Notes: generated from the sequence alone by a model not told the origin. A stretch of DNA of 64,000 bases from Thermophagus sp052400625 (GCA_052400625.1 JBQTGH010000002.1); one strand, 5' to 3'. Shown: positions 1-8,901, counted from the stretch's first letter. Numbers and translations: made by a program.

Positions 1-1027
1 TATTTTCAATAGCATCCACCATAAAGCCGGTCACGTCAATGTGATCGTCCAAAAATTTTCCGGATTGTGCCGCCGCATTGTTCTTGGTGCCGGAACGACC
101 AAAAAGCATTTCTGCACTGTTGAGAGCCATCGACTGTTCTTTCTCTGATGTCCCGAAATTTAGAACTAAACCATAGTTATTCTCGAGATACAACAGGTTG
201 GCTAGCCGAAAATCGGACAAGTAAATAGCCGGGGTGCCCAAAAGAGCTGCTTCAGTGGTCATGGTGGCGCCTTCACCAACCAGTAGGGTTGCATAAAACA
301 AGAGATGATGCATTTTGGCGGGATCTATTCTCAAACGATGCGATTCCAGCTCGTTAGGCAATGCTCCTTCCGAGCTAATAAGCACCTTCCCAAATCGTTC
401 AAGTGACTTCACCAATTCCATTTTCCGATGCTCCGGGAATCCCGCTTTCCCGCGATCATGCAAGGCTTTCCAGTCCACAAACCGAAGTATGGCAAACCGA
501 TCTCCCGGCTTCAAATTCAAGGCTTCAAGCACCGCAGGGTCAGGCTCAAAATATTTGGGATGAAGATATGCCAGTTCCATAACGCCATTAAACCTCCGGT
601 GATGTTTCCCTAAATGGGAGGGAAAACATTCGGGGGTATATACAACTTTACAAAACGGATCAATAAACCGGCGATAAAGTTTCGTGTTTTCGGTATCGGT
701 AAAGGTAATGTAAGGTTTTCGGGTGAGCCAGGCTGCCGGTCCGGAGTAAATGGTGCTGAAGTCCAAAAACAGATCGGGTTTGAATTTTAATGCCCTGCGA
801 TATTGTTTCCAAACCGTGACCAGAAGATAGAATATCTTTCCCATCAATGAGGTTCCACCGATGCCACGATCTTCAAAGGGAATATCGTAATGGCGCAGCA
901 ACTCTGTCACATGTTCGCGGCTTCTGGCAGTTACCAGAAACTGGTGTCCGCGGGTCTCCATAATACGGATAAAATTCCGGAAATAGTGAACATGTGCCGG
1001 ATGGCCTATGTCTATCATGATCCTCAT
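1..1027 (-). CDS. DUF354 family glycosyltransferase-like protein (3' end cut by window edge)
   Basis: The reading frame starts at an ATG at 1027 and stays open to the window edge, about 342 codons, so almost the whole protein is present. The N-terminus contains MIDIGHPAHVHYFRN, the hallmark of DUF354 proteins, which have a GT-B or UDP-GlcNAc-epimerase-like fold and occur in surface-polysaccharide loci. A segment with LVGEGATMTTEAALLGTPA near residue 265 resembles the nucleotide-sugar binding region of GT-B enzymes. It is the last visible gene of the minus-strand polysaccharide operon, about 65 bp after the FemAB-like gene. The donor and acceptor sugars cannot be inferred. An ATG four codons inside (MIDIG) is an alternative start. 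Confidence 0.8.
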   Translation of the reverse strand, partial: MRIMIDIGHPAHVHYFRNFIRIMETRGHQFLVTARSREHVTELLRHYDIPFEDRGIGGTSLMGKIFYLLVTVWKQYRRALKFKPDLFLDFSTIYSGPAAWLTRKPYITFTDTENTKLYRRFIDPFCKVVYTPECFPSHLGKHHRRFNGVMELAYLHPKYFEPDPAVLEALNLKPGDRFAILRFVDWKALHDRGKAGFPEHRKMELVKSLERFGKVLISSEGALPNELESHRLRIDPAKMHHLLFYATLLVGEGATMTTEAALLGTPAIYLSDFRLANLLYLENNYGLVLNFGTSEKEQSMALNSAEMLFGRSGTKNNAAAQSGKFLDDHIDVTGFMVDAIEN

Positions 1028-1092
1028 ATTGTCAATTTTCAGCTAATTCACTAACCACTCAATACCAGATACTTTTTTTAAGCCAGCTTTAC

Positions 1093-2145
1093 TTAGGCAG
1101 CATTACTTTTCAAATAGTATTTATGGAAATAAAAAATTCGCACCTTCTTGTACCACCTGTAAAAGAGTCTGCCAAGGTTCCATAAAAACCAATTGTGAAC
1201 GTAAACGAATCGTCCGGTTTCGCGGATCATTCCGCCATATGATTTCTTATACTGTCGCAAGAGAAAATCCTTTCCGGGTCTGCCTCCGCTACCCATTTCC
1301 AGAGAACCGACTCCTTCCCTTTGTAACTCTCTGATGATATCCCATAAAAAACCATCGTAAATCCATTGCTCGCTTTCCTCAAGCAGATTTCCTTCCATCC
1401 AAATATGAGCCCTGTCATCGAAAAGCAAAAGCCATACTGTGGCTTTCATGCTCCCATTTAAAAACAAACCTTTTGCTTTTAGCTTCGGTTTTAGATTTTC
1501 GGAATTAATAATCGCCTGCATCAAAGAGAAGTTAGGCATGGGTCTCCCTTTGGATAAAAAAGAAGATCTCAACACCTTCCAGGCGGTTTTGAGTTCCTTT
1601 TTATCAACCAATTCTCTGATCTCGAAACTATCGTTCTTCAAATTTTCAATATTCTTACGTCTCTCCGGCGATAGCGATGCCCAGAGCTTTCCCTCCTTTT
1701 GGTCGATATCGACCACCACTGTCAGATAAGGTTCGTAATAGAACCCGGCCTCTTCATATACCGGTTTCAGCGGGAGTTTCAACCGATAATTCCGGATCTC
1801 TGTATAAACCACCGACCTGGCAGTTTTTGCAAACAAGGACTCTACCAACGCCAGTAAAATTCCGCTATCGTTATCTTTTATCAGCGGTCCGCCAAATATT
1901 ATCTGACGACGCGTGAAAAACGTAAACGGAGGAAATACATTTCTTAACTGAACCACAATTAACAATCCCACCAGCTCATCCTGTTCAAAAGCAAAAAATG
2001 TTATCGGTTTCTGCCGTTTGGTGTAGCAATATAATTCATACATATATGGCATCTGATAGATATTCCCATCCGGGTGGTCACCAACAAACCTCTCCCAACG
2101 GCCTTTATCCACCCTAGCAGTATCTGTTACAATCTTTATTGCCAT
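1093..2145 (-). CDS. FemAB/GNAT-like acyltransferase (Acetyltransf_6 type)
   Basis: This 350-residue cytosolic protein has the layout of FemAB-like and BioF2-like GNAT proteins. An N-terminal half contains FFAFEQDELVGLLIVVQLRN, and a C-terminal half contains the aligned strand ATVWLLLFDDRAHIWMEG followed by LEMGSGGRPGKDFLLRQYKK, which resembles the acyl-CoA or acyl-tRNA binding part of the fold. Such proteins are common in exopolysaccharide operons, where they are thought to decorate sugars or peptides with acyl or aminoacyl groups; the substrate here is unknown. It lies 9 bp downstream of the GT4 gene and about 65 bp before the DUF354 gene, so it is very likely cotranscribed with both. Confidence 0.72.
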   Translation of the reverse strand: MAIKIVTDTARVDKGRWERFVGDHPDGNIYQMPYMYELYCYTKRQKPITFFAFEQDELVGLLIVVQLRNVFPPFTFFTRRQIIFGGPLIKDNDSGILLALVESLFAKTARSVVYTEIRNYRLKLPLKPVYEEAGFYYEPYLTVVVDIDQKEGKLWASLSPERRKNIENLKNDSFEIRELVDKKELKTAWKVLRSSFLSKGRPMPNFSLMQAIINSENLKPKLKAKGLFLNGSMKATVWLLLFDDRAHIWMEGNLLEESEQWIYDGFLWDIIRELQREGVGSLEMGSGGRPGKDFLLRQYKKSYGGMIRETGRFVYVHNWFLWNLGRLFYRWYKKVRIFYFHKYYLKSNAA

Positions 2146-2154
2146 AATATCACC

Positions 2155-3120
2155 TTACCTTATTTTGGATGAAGATTTATCCTTCACCTCTGCATAAATC
2201 ATTAATAGTTGATTAACAATACTTTTGTTATCCAATTCCTTTATTTGTTCTCTTCCGTTTGTCCGGCCTTTAACTTGAAGCGCTTTTTCCATTCCCCCGG
2301 CCAGCATTTTCGCATCCGAAGGACAGACAAAGCATCCTTTGGCATGGCGCAACCAGCGTTTTACGTCTCCCACATCTGTCGAAACCACCGGCACATTACA
2401 CGCCAGGGCCTCTTTCACCACATTGGGTGATCCCTCCCATTTGGAAGTAATCAGCACCACATCCGCGGCATTATAATACCAGACCATCTGTTCGGTGGGC
2501 TTTCCCCACACCATTTTAAATTCGCCGGTAAAATTTTTCATATGCTTCACCACCTCCATTGCCAGCGCAACATTTTTAACCTCCCTGCCGGGATTTGCCG
2601 GCCATAGGATGACCGGTTTGCGGGAGAAGCCTACTTGTTCTTTGGCCTCCTCTTTGGGTATTTCCCTAAACAGCTGCATATCCACCCCGTTGGGTATGAT
2701 TCTTAATCCTTTCACCTTTAACCGTTCAGCCATTTCCCGACTCTTTACAATGGTCAGCGGCCAACAATACCGGGAAAAAATTCGCACGCCGGCACGCAAC
2801 CACCTTTTGCCATACACATCGCTGCCCATGAGCGACACGACCAATGGTCGGGCTCCGGCCAGCCAGGCGGTCATACCACTCAGACCGTAATGGGCATGTA
2901 CCATTTCCGACGGATGACCGGACATATAACGCTTTAACCTAAGGATGGCCCGTAGATAGGCAAACAATCCTTTGCCCTGAATCCTGAAAAATTGAACTTC
3001 AACACCGCTTTTTTTCAAAGCCCGAGCCTGTTGCTCTATGGCTGCCGTGCAGCAACCATTGGAGGTTCCACTGCAAACAAACAAGACTTTTGCGGAGGTG
3101 AAAACCGATTCATTTCGCAT
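2155..3120 (-). CDS. Glycosyltransferase family 4 (group 1)
   Basis: This is a GT-B retaining glycosyltransferase of 321 residues. The N-terminal Rossmann half shows AKVLFVCSGTSNGCC and VHAHYGLSGMTAWLAG, the latter being the HxHyG-type segment of GT4 enzymes. The C-terminal half carries IIPNGVDMQLF, VILWPANPGREVKN and the donor-binding EGSPNVVKEALACNVPVVS with the conserved first glutamate. It is shorter than most GT4 enzymes (about 350-400 residues) but has both halves. It likely transfers a hexose during repeat-unit assembly on undecaprenyl phosphate. The ATG at 3120 follows a 375-bp gap that contains the MITE-like repeat, so it may have a separate promoter. Sugar specificity is not predictable. 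Confidence 0.85.
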   Translation of the reverse strand: MRNESVFTSAKVLFVCSGTSNGCCTAAIEQQARALKKSGVEVQFFRIQGKGLFAYLRAILRLKRYMSGHPSEMVHAHYGLSGMTAWLAGARPLVVSLMGSDVYGKRWLRAGVRIFSRYCWPLTIVKSREMAERLKVKGLRIIPNGVDMQLFREIPKEEAKEQVGFSRKPVILWPANPGREVKNVALAMEVVKHMKNFTGEFKMVWGKPTEQMVWYYNAADVVLITSKWEGSPNVVKEALACNVPVVSTDVGDVKRWLRHAKGCFVCPSDAKMLAGGMEKALQVKGRTNGREQIKELDNKSIVNQLLMIYAEVKDKSSSKIR

Positions 3121-3326
3121 CGTTTATCATTCAAATGCCAACTAAATTTAAGGAAACTGGAATCGAAATGCTGAGAAGACTGGTCAGTGACCATAACTAT
3201 TTGACTAAATGAGCTATTTTGTATATTAAAGCAACCGATAAAAAATCTTTTGCCGAAAGAACTTTCTTTCAGAAAGCGAATCCAACTGTCAGACAAGTCG
3301 TCCGTCTCATTTGCGTCGTATAACAC
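3121..3326. other. Intergenic stretch between the GT4 gene and the inverted-repeat element
   Basis: About 200 bp without a recognisable gene. A minus-strand frame of 96 codons beginning with GTG at 3326, directly after the element's flanking TTAAA, runs through it and into the GT4 gene, but its translation resembles no family I know and its second half overlaps the GT4 coding sequence. I treat it as non-coding leader sequence. Confidence 0.4.
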
Positions 3327-3331
3327 TTAAA

Positions 3332-3495
3332 CCCGAATAATGCATTAGAAAATCTATTACGAATTAAAAGTGCAATCAATCAAGAACTTGTTGAAATGAG
3401 GCTTAGCACCGCTATGGTGAATGGAAACAAGTTAGCTTGCGACTTGATTGGCAGCAATTTTAATTCGTAATAGATTTTCTAATGCATTTTTCGGG
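3332..3495. mobile_element. MITE-like element, 164 bp, with about 40-bp terminal inverted repeats
   Basis: The left arm starts CCCGAATAATGCATTAG at 3332 and the right arm ends with the reverse complement of CCCGAAAAATGCATTAG at 3495. The arms match for about 40 bp with one or two mismatches. Inner arms also pair (CAATCAAG with CTTGATTG, AACTTGTT with AACAAGTT), so the whole element could fold into one long hairpin. It is flanked on both sides by TTAAA (3327-3331 and 3496-3500), which looks like a 5-bp target duplication. There is no internal gene. It inserted at the stop codon of the GT2 gene; the flanking TTAAA supplies the TAA, so the protein is unchanged. The parent transposon family is not identified. 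Confidence 0.7.
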
Positions 3496-4416
3496 TTAAA
3501 GCGTACCTTTCCCATTTCGGCCCATTAAGCCATGCCAAATGCCCAACCAATAAGTAGCAAACATTTTCGCTCCACCTTTTCGCAACGACCAGAAAAAGGT
3601 AAAAGGCGCCATAGCCACTTCTTTCAGCAGATAGGCTGTCAAACTTTTTAAAAGTCCATATTTTTTAAAATAGAGCACCTTGTTTCGCCTCAGATAATAG
3701 TATTCTCTTTGGTACCCACTTCTACTTTGTGCACTCCAGTCGTGAAAATGCCAGCACACAGCATCTCTGACCACGTCGGCCACATAGCCTTTTTGTCTGA
3801 ACCGATAAAAGAAATCTCGTTCCTCACCATACAAAAACAGCTGGGAATCAAAAAAAGACATTACTCTTAAAAGGTCGGTTCGAATCATGAATGCCACCCC
3901 CGACAGATAATCGACCCGGGCAAACGTTGGCAGTTCATTCTCCGGTTCCAGGAGCATGCCGGCATCTGCAGAGATTTTCTCTGCGCTCCGGAAATTCATA
4001 TACAATCGATAATTCTGTATGACATTGGTTTTCCGCGTTCCTTTTCCTTCCAGTATTACCGGACCGCATGCACCCACCTGGGGGAAGTGAATCATGTGTT
4101 GGCGCAAATGGTGCAAAAAATCGGGATGCAATTGAACGTCTGTATTCATCACCACCACAAAGGCAGCACCCGACTGAAGGGTTTTTTCAACCAGCCGGCT
4201 GTGCCCTCCGGCATAGCCCAGGTTTTGTTCGGAACGATATAACTCACCTTCAGGATACAGTCGGCGGAACGTCTCTGCTGCCGCCTCATCATCACTATTA
4301 TCCAGTGCGATAACCTGAAAATGCTGATAGCTTTGCAATCGTAATGAATCGATCAACCCAGGCAAGTAGACCGCATCGTGATACAACACCAGCTGTATGA
4401 TAATTTCTGGAACCAT
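3496..4416 (-). CDS. Glycosyltransferase family 2 (rhamnosyltransferase-like)
   Basis: This is an inverting GT-A enzyme of about 306 residues. It begins with the strand MVPEIIIQLVLYHDAVYLPG, has QVIALDNSDDEAA for nucleotide binding, FVVVMNTDVQLHPDFL carrying the metal-binding DxD-like NTD, and GEERDFFYRFRQKGY, the acceptor and base region (usually GEDxDxxxR). A C-terminal amphipathic part (LTAYLLKEVAMAPFTFFWSL) may touch the membrane. The ATG at 4416 is chosen because an earlier in-frame start at 4470 would overlap the preceding gene by 47 bp; at 4416 the gap is 7 bp. The stop codon is made by the TTAAA flanking the MITE-like repeat. The sugar transferred is unknown. Confidence 0.87.
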   Translation of the reverse strand: MVPEIIIQLVLYHDAVYLPGLIDSLRLQSYQHFQVIALDNSDDEAAAETFRRLYPEGELYRSEQNLGYAGGHSRLVEKTLQSGAAFVVVMNTDVQLHPDFLHHLRQHMIHFPQVGACGPVILEGKGTRKTNVIQNYRLYMNFRSAEKISADAGMLLEPENELPTFARVDYLSGVAFMIRTDLLRVMSFFDSQLFLYGEERDFFYRFRQKGYVADVVRDAVCWHFHDWSAQSRSGYQREYYYLRRNKVLYFKKYGLLKSLTAYLLKEVAMAPFTFFWSLRKGGAKMFATYWLGIWHGLMGRNGKGTL

Positions 4417-4423
4417 AGTGATT

Positions 4424-5785
4424 TCAACTTTTCGATTGACGATAAAGAAGAGCAGCCAGAATTCCGGCATACAAATTGATCTGCAAAGTACCCGTGGTTA
4501 ATTCGTTGAACAAATAGTTGGGTTTAAAAAAGAAGGTTTTCACCATCCAGGCAAAGACCACAAAGAAAAAGGCCATATCCACCTCATTAATGTGAACAAC
4601 CTTGCTTTTAAACTTTTTATATCCCATTATCAGGAATCGCCACATCTGCACATAGAATAAACTATAAATGCCAAGCCCTATAAAACCATACATGGCCAAA
4701 TGCCCCGTAATGGGCAAATCGGTCACTTCATAATCGGAAGGATCGAATCGCAGACTGAAAAATTCACTAAAGTCGGCGCCCGTACCCAGCCAGGGATGTT
4801 GATCTATCAGGGCCAGGTGTGCCGGCCACTGATTCAGAATACGACCTTCCACCACCCCGCTGGTATAAGCATCGCCACTTATAAACAACCAGAGATCCTT
4901 GGCCTGACGCCATACCAGCCCGGGATACTCCGGAAACAACATCAACATCAACAACAATAAAATCATTCCAAATCCCGACAGCATCCCGGTTATCCCGGAC
5001 AAGGAGATGTTGTAATAACGGTAATACAAAAAGAGGGCTCCGACTAACAACCCCAAAAGATTAATGTAGTTACTTTTGGTTAGTGACAGCATCATGCCCA
5101 ATGCAAACAACCCGGTAGCAACAACCAGTAACGTACGAAAACGATAATTCACCTTTCCGGCAACAATATAAAAAGCCAGTGGAACAAGCATGTCGGTCAG
5201 GCCCGCACTAAAGAGGGAATATCGCATGATGCCGGTTCCGCGGTAACGTTCGGCCTGCCAGACCGGCACCAGATCGGCATTGGTCAAAATGGTGATAAAA
5301 AACAGAGTATAAACAATCAACGTGGTCCAAATCAAAAAACCGACAAACATCGACAGATTGCGGCGAGCCATCACAAAGACAGGAATGATTAACAAGAATC
5401 CAAACACGCTCATTCGCTCTCTCACCATTACATAGCGAATCAGATAGTTCCACCCCTTGCCGGGTTGCCAATAGCCAAAAACAAAAAGATGATAAAGCAA
5501 AAACAATAGCTGAACGCCCAACAATACCAGAAAGGGCCGATAAGAAAGCAATGATTTAACCCTCACCTTCGATGAAAACAACGGAATAAATGCCATCACA
5601 TACAAAAAGTCCTGATAGTAAAAACCTCCCAAAGCTTCCTTCCCAAACAATACCGACAGATGTCCCGATGGGTCAAATAAAAACACGATGATCAGCCAGA
5701 AGGCATGGTCGGGCCACCGTAAAACAGCAAATATTCCTATTGCCATCAGAGAAATAACCAGAAGAATCAGTAACGACAGGCTCAT
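4424..5785 (-). CDS. O-antigen ligase / polymerase (Wzy-like) membrane protein
   Basis: This polytopic inner-membrane protein of about 453 residues has roughly ten to twelve hydrophobic segments. A large periplasmic loop near residues 310-370 carries DQHPWLGTGADFSEFF, the H-P-x-x-G-x-G pattern seen in the O-antigen ligase family (Wzy_C). It follows the flippase with an ATGA overlap, as expected for Wzx/Wzy-dependent export, so it probably polymerises repeat units. The start is placed at the ATG at 5785, inside the stop of the flippase gene; a TTG further upstream at 5812 would extend it nine residues. Polymerase and ligase cannot be told apart by sequence alone. Confidence 0.8.
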   Translation of the reverse strand: MSLSLLILLVISLMAIGIFAVLRWPDHAFWLIIVFLFDPSGHLSVLFGKEALGGFYYQDFLYVMAFIPLFSSKVRVKSLLSYRPFLVLLGVQLLFLLYHLFVFGYWQPGKGWNYLIRYVMVRERMSVFGFLLIIPVFVMARRNLSMFVGFLIWTTLIVYTLFFITILTNADLVPVWQAERYRGTGIMRYSLFSAGLTDMLVPLAFYIVAGKVNYRFRTLLVVATGLFALGMMLSLTKSNYINLLGLLVGALFLYYRYYNISLSGITGMLSGFGMILLLLMLMLFPEYPGLVWRQAKDLWLFISGDAYTSGVVEGRILNQWPAHLALIDQHPWLGTGADFSEFFSLRFDPSDYEVTDLPITGHLAMYGFIGLGIYSLFYVQMWRFLIMGYKKFKSKVVHINEVDMAFFFVVFAWMVKTFFFKPNYLFNELTTGTLQINLYAGILAALLYRQSKS

Positions 5786-7236
5786 TTCATATACTTTTTT
5801 ATTCCATCCCAAAGATGTATTAAATCGGAAGGATAGACTAATTTAAGCAAAAATGCCAGACCGCCTACCCCAACAATCACCCCCACCCGAAGCCATACGG
5901 GAATTATTTGTGGCCACGACACGACCAATACCGACAGCATCAGGGCAATAATAAAAAAGAGATTGATCCGCCAATAAGGATATGCCACAGAAAAATATTT
6001 TGATGCGACCCATACCTTCACCTGCCAGTAAACGACAAACGAAATAAGGGTGGCTAATCCGGCCCCCATAAAGCCCCACCTGGGAACCAACAGGAAGTTC
6101 AGACCTATATTCAACAAGGCGGTGACGCCGGTGATCCAGGTATAGTGCCAAGTCTTTTCCGACAAAGAGATTCCCGGCCCCATCGTTTGAAACGATTGTG
6201 CGGCAACGTAGGAAAACACCAAAAACGGGATCACCCTGCTACCCTCGGAATAGTCGGGGGTCGAAACAAATGGAACTATGACATCGGCATAGACGGAGAG
6301 TGTTGTCGCCAAAAGAACCGCACCGGTCAAATAGATCAGATAGATATCTATAGCCATTTTTCTTGCTTGTGGCTTGCCCGGATCTTTTTCGGAATAGTAC
6401 AACTGGAAAAATAAAACCCCAAAACTCATTTGAACTGCCATATTCACCAATAGCACCGGTTGAGAAAATAGGGCTCCGATAGAATAGAGACCCACCTCAT
6501 GCAAATCACAGTAATGCACCAGAAAATATCGGTCGCTGCTATTAAAAACCCAGGCAGCAATGCCTACCCAAATAAGCGGAAAACCATATTTCAACAATTT
6601 TCGAGCCCAGTGCATGGAAAACCGAAAGCTGTACTTGTGATAATTAAACCCGGCAAATGCCACCACTACCACCAACGCACTGCTCCCGATTCGGGCCCAA
6701 ACGGCCCCTTCCACGCCCTTTTTCATCATTATCACCAGCGTGATTCCCAATCCGATATTGGTCAGCGACTTCAGGATGGTAATTAAATTGTATCTCCAGG
6801 GTTGTCTGAAATAGCGAAACAGATGCGACTGCTCACTCATCATTAGGTTGACCGGTACCAAAAGCAAAATCATGAAGACCAAAGAAGAATAATCCCGGCT
6901 TTGAAAAAGAAGCCGGGAAAAATAATCTTGAAAAAAAATCAATGGTACAATAAGTAGAAAAGAAATCAAACGAAGATAGAAAGCCGTCGACAACACATCG
7001 CTTTTCTGACTCTCGGGGGCCTTAAAAAAATAGAATCCGCAAGAAGATTCCAACCCCAGCGAATAAAAACCACCCAACAAAGCAGCCGTAGTTCCCAAGG
7101 TTTCCAGCACCCCAAACTCACCCACACTCAACGCCCGCGTATAAAAGGGCAGAAGAAACAATCCAATAAATTTCTTCAATCCATTTCCCAAGCCATAAAC
7201 CACTGTATCTTTAACAAATGCTTTTCGTTCTCCCAT
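5782..7236 (-). CDS. Polysaccharide flippase (Wzx-like, MOP/PST family)
   Basis: This is a 484-residue integral membrane protein with about 12-14 transmembrane helices. It starts with KDTVVYGLGNGLKKFIGLF, close to the N-terminal signature of polysaccharide biosynthesis proteins of the MOP superfamily, followed by LLPFYTRALSVGEFGVLE. It would flip undecaprenyl-pyrophosphate-linked repeat units across the inner membrane. It lies 7 bp after the initiating sugar transferase and overlaps the polymerase gene by 4 bp, which suggests coupled translation. Length and helix layout are typical for the family. Confidence 0.9.
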   Translation of the reverse strand: MGERKAFVKDTVVYGLGNGLKKFIGLFLLPFYTRALSVGEFGVLETLGTTAALLGGFYSLGLESSCGFYFFKAPESQKSDVLSTAFYLRLISFLLIVPLIFFQDYFSRLLFQSRDYSSLVFMILLLVPVNLMMSEQSHLFRYFRQPWRYNLITILKSLTNIGLGITLVIMMKKGVEGAVWARIGSSALVVVVAFAGFNYHKYSFRFSMHWARKLLKYGFPLIWVGIAAWVFNSSDRYFLVHYCDLHEVGLYSIGALFSQPVLLVNMAVQMSFGVLFFQLYYSEKDPGKPQARKMAIDIYLIYLTGAVLLATTLSVYADVIVPFVSTPDYSEGSRVIPFLVFSYVAAQSFQTMGPGISLSEKTWHYTWITGVTALLNIGLNFLLVPRWGFMGAGLATLISFVVYWQVKVWVASKYFSVAYPYWRINLFFIIALMLSVLVVSWPQIIPVWLRVGVIVGVGGLAFLLKLVYPSDLIHLWDGIKKYMK

Positions 7237-7243
7237 TCACTAA

Positions 7244-8353
7244 CTATTTACTCCTAGCTCCGCCTATAAAAATGTTCCACAAAGCTTTAAAAAAATAGAT
7301 TACATCCGTTTTGAAAGGAGCCTTATGATAACGCTCAATATACTTCAGTTCGGAAGCCTGGATTTCTTCCAAAGTAGTGGGAAGATCCACATAATAAGGT
7401 GGAATAAGACCCGGTTTCACCGATTGGCGACGCTTAGCCACAACCGGATCGTAGAGCTTCAAATACTGAGGGCTCAACGGGCGAACCCCTACCAGCTTCA
7501 TCTCACCTCTAAAAAGATTAATAAACATGGGCCACTCATCAATCCAGAACTTCCGTAATAGCCCACCTAATATGGTGACACGTTTATCGTTCCGGAATTT
7601 CCCCTTAAGATCCAGATGATTCTTCCTATAAATATGTTCCTGAACATATTCGCTAAAGGCAACCATTGTCCTAAATTTATAAACTTTAAACATTTGGCCA
7701 TTCTTCCCTATACGGTTCAGCTTCAACAAAAGGCCATATCGTTCTTTCAATGGTGCTTTAGGAGGTAGGCCCACCTTCCGCGCCACCAGAAAATGACGTC
7801 CATCGATCTCTTCGTCAAATTCAACCCGAAAGCCACAATAGATCAAACGACCTACCATTTCGAAATAAGACATTACTTTTTCACGATTGGAAACAAACCG
7901 CGCATACAACCAACGCGTCAATTTAATGGTAGGAACAACTCGCCGAATCAGATAATCATAGAAATAGTATGCCCTTCGAGAGAAAGCCGGCGATTCCCGG
8001 AAGATACGTTGTCGTCGCAATCTGGTTGTTTCCAAATTACAAATGAACAATCCTTCCTGGCGCAACTGATAATTTGCCTGAGCCAAAAAACCGTTTATGT
8101 GTTCCGCCTCATTTAAGGAGCGCAAAATTACGATACTCCGTCTGGGGCGCAGATCTTTAGTCCGCACATCAAAAGCTTCGGTATCGCTGAGCAGCAGCGT
8201 ATCTTCCGCCTCAACGTAACAAAAACGACTAATAAATTGAAAAACCTTATCCCCAATAAGACGATCGGGGATTTGAAGCCTTTTTCCCCTAGGTTGAGGA
8301 ACAGCAGCCGACGTTTTTGTATCAACAACTGTTGGATTTTGGAAATGAAGCAT
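7244..8353 (-). CDS. Initiating sugar transferase with methyltransferase-like N-terminal domain
   Basis: The C-terminal half (about residues 200-369) is a bacterial sugar transferase domain: LNRIGKNGQMFKVYKFRTM, FWIDEWPMFINLFRGEMKLV and GVRPLSPQYLKLYDP are the core motifs that transfer a sugar phosphate to undecaprenyl phosphate. The membrane hairpin that normally precedes this core is absent. In its place, residues 60-185 look like the end of a class I methyltransferase fold, with QLRQEGLFICNLET and GRLIYCGFRVEFDEEIDG. I recall this combination from other Bacteroidota proteins annotated as sugar transferases. The start is the ATG at 8353 (MLHFQNPTV); an earlier one at 8395 is possible. It is the first gene of the operon and probably commits sugar to the polymer. 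Confidence 0.82.
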   Translation of the reverse strand: MLHFQNPTVVDTKTSAAVPQPRGKRLQIPDRLIGDKVFQFISRFCYVEAEDTLLLSDTEAFDVRTKDLRPRRSIVILRSLNEAEHINGFLAQANYQLRQEGLFICNLETTRLRRQRIFRESPAFSRRAYYFYDYLIRRVVPTIKLTRWLYARFVSNREKVMSYFEMVGRLIYCGFRVEFDEEIDGRHFLVARKVGLPPKAPLKERYGLLLKLNRIGKNGQMFKVYKFRTMVAFSEYVQEHIYRKNHLDLKGKFRNDKRVTILGGLLRKFWIDEWPMFINLFRGEMKLVGVRPLSPQYLKLYDPVVAKRRQSVKPGLIPPYYVDLPTTLEEIQASELKYIERYHKAPFKTDVIYFFKALWNIFIGGARSK

Positions 8354-8634
8354 GACCCTTATATTTTTTTGTTGCTCAAAATACAAATAGGACATACCAT
8401 ATTCAATAACAATTTGGCAGACAAGCCAAAAGGATAAACCAAGAGACTCGTTTCGTAGATTAAAAATTTCGGACTATGACTTTTTCGTACCAAGATCTTC
8501 TTCACCCCCAAAGACCACCTTTTAGCCTCCGGCACCATGTCAACAGAAACTGCACCCCATTATGTTGCACCCTGAAAAAATCGCTTCAATGGCTTGGGAA
8601 AAGGTTAAAAGATCGACATTAGAGGATGAGGATT
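8354..8634. other. Upstream region of the polysaccharide operon
   Basis: About 280 bp without a gene between the sugar transferase start and the hairpin repeat array. The promoter of the minus-strand polysaccharide operon should lie here, but I could not pick a convincing TTTG/TAnnTTTG pair. No open frame of interest was seen. Confidence 0.4.
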
Positions 8635-8772
8635 AAACACCTATTGAGGTGTCGGTCAAAAACCTATAAAGGTGCCTGACAAACACCTTATTGGGTGCCT
8701 GACAAACACCTTATTGGGTGTCAGGCAAACACCTTATTGGGTGCCAGTTGAACACCTTATAAGGTGTCAGGC
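8635..8772. repeat. Tandem array of six 23-nt imperfect hairpin repeats
   Basis: Six units of about 23 nt follow each other with no spacer. The central units read AAACACCTTATTGGGTG plus GCCTGAC, GTCAGGC or GCCAGTT; the outer units are more diverged (for example CACCTATTGAGGTG and CACCTTATAAGGTG). Each unit is a short inverted repeat with CACC pairing to GGTG, and neighbouring units also pair (GCCTGACA with TGTCAGGC). The array lies between the metK terminator and the polysaccharide operon, both on the minus strand. It resembles a REP-type hairpin cluster; its function is unknown. Confidence 0.75.
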
Positions 8773-8864
8773 ATAAAGATTTAGCAATAAAATAACACGA
8801 AATTAATGAAGGAACAGTGGCAGTTGGTCGGACTTGGCATTGCTTCACCATATTTCTCTTGTCA

Positions 8865-8901
8865 CAAAAAATCGGACAGAGCCATTGCCGCTCCGTCCGA
8901 T
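8865..8901 (-). terminator. Rho-independent terminator of metK
   Basis: Read on the minus strand, ATCGGACGGAGC pairs with GCTCTGTCCGAT over a 7-nt loop, with one mismatch, and is followed by a run of six T. It lies about 145 bp after the metK stop codon and separates metK from the polysaccharide operon. Confidence 0.75.

Noticed and set aside
3036..3326. 96-codon minus-strand frame between MITE and GT4 gene
   Set aside because: Half of it overlaps the GT4 gene in another frame and the translation has no family features.
8635..8772. CRISPR-like array
   Set aside because: Units follow each other without unique spacers, are only 23 nt long, and no cas gene is near. It is a tandem hairpin repeat.
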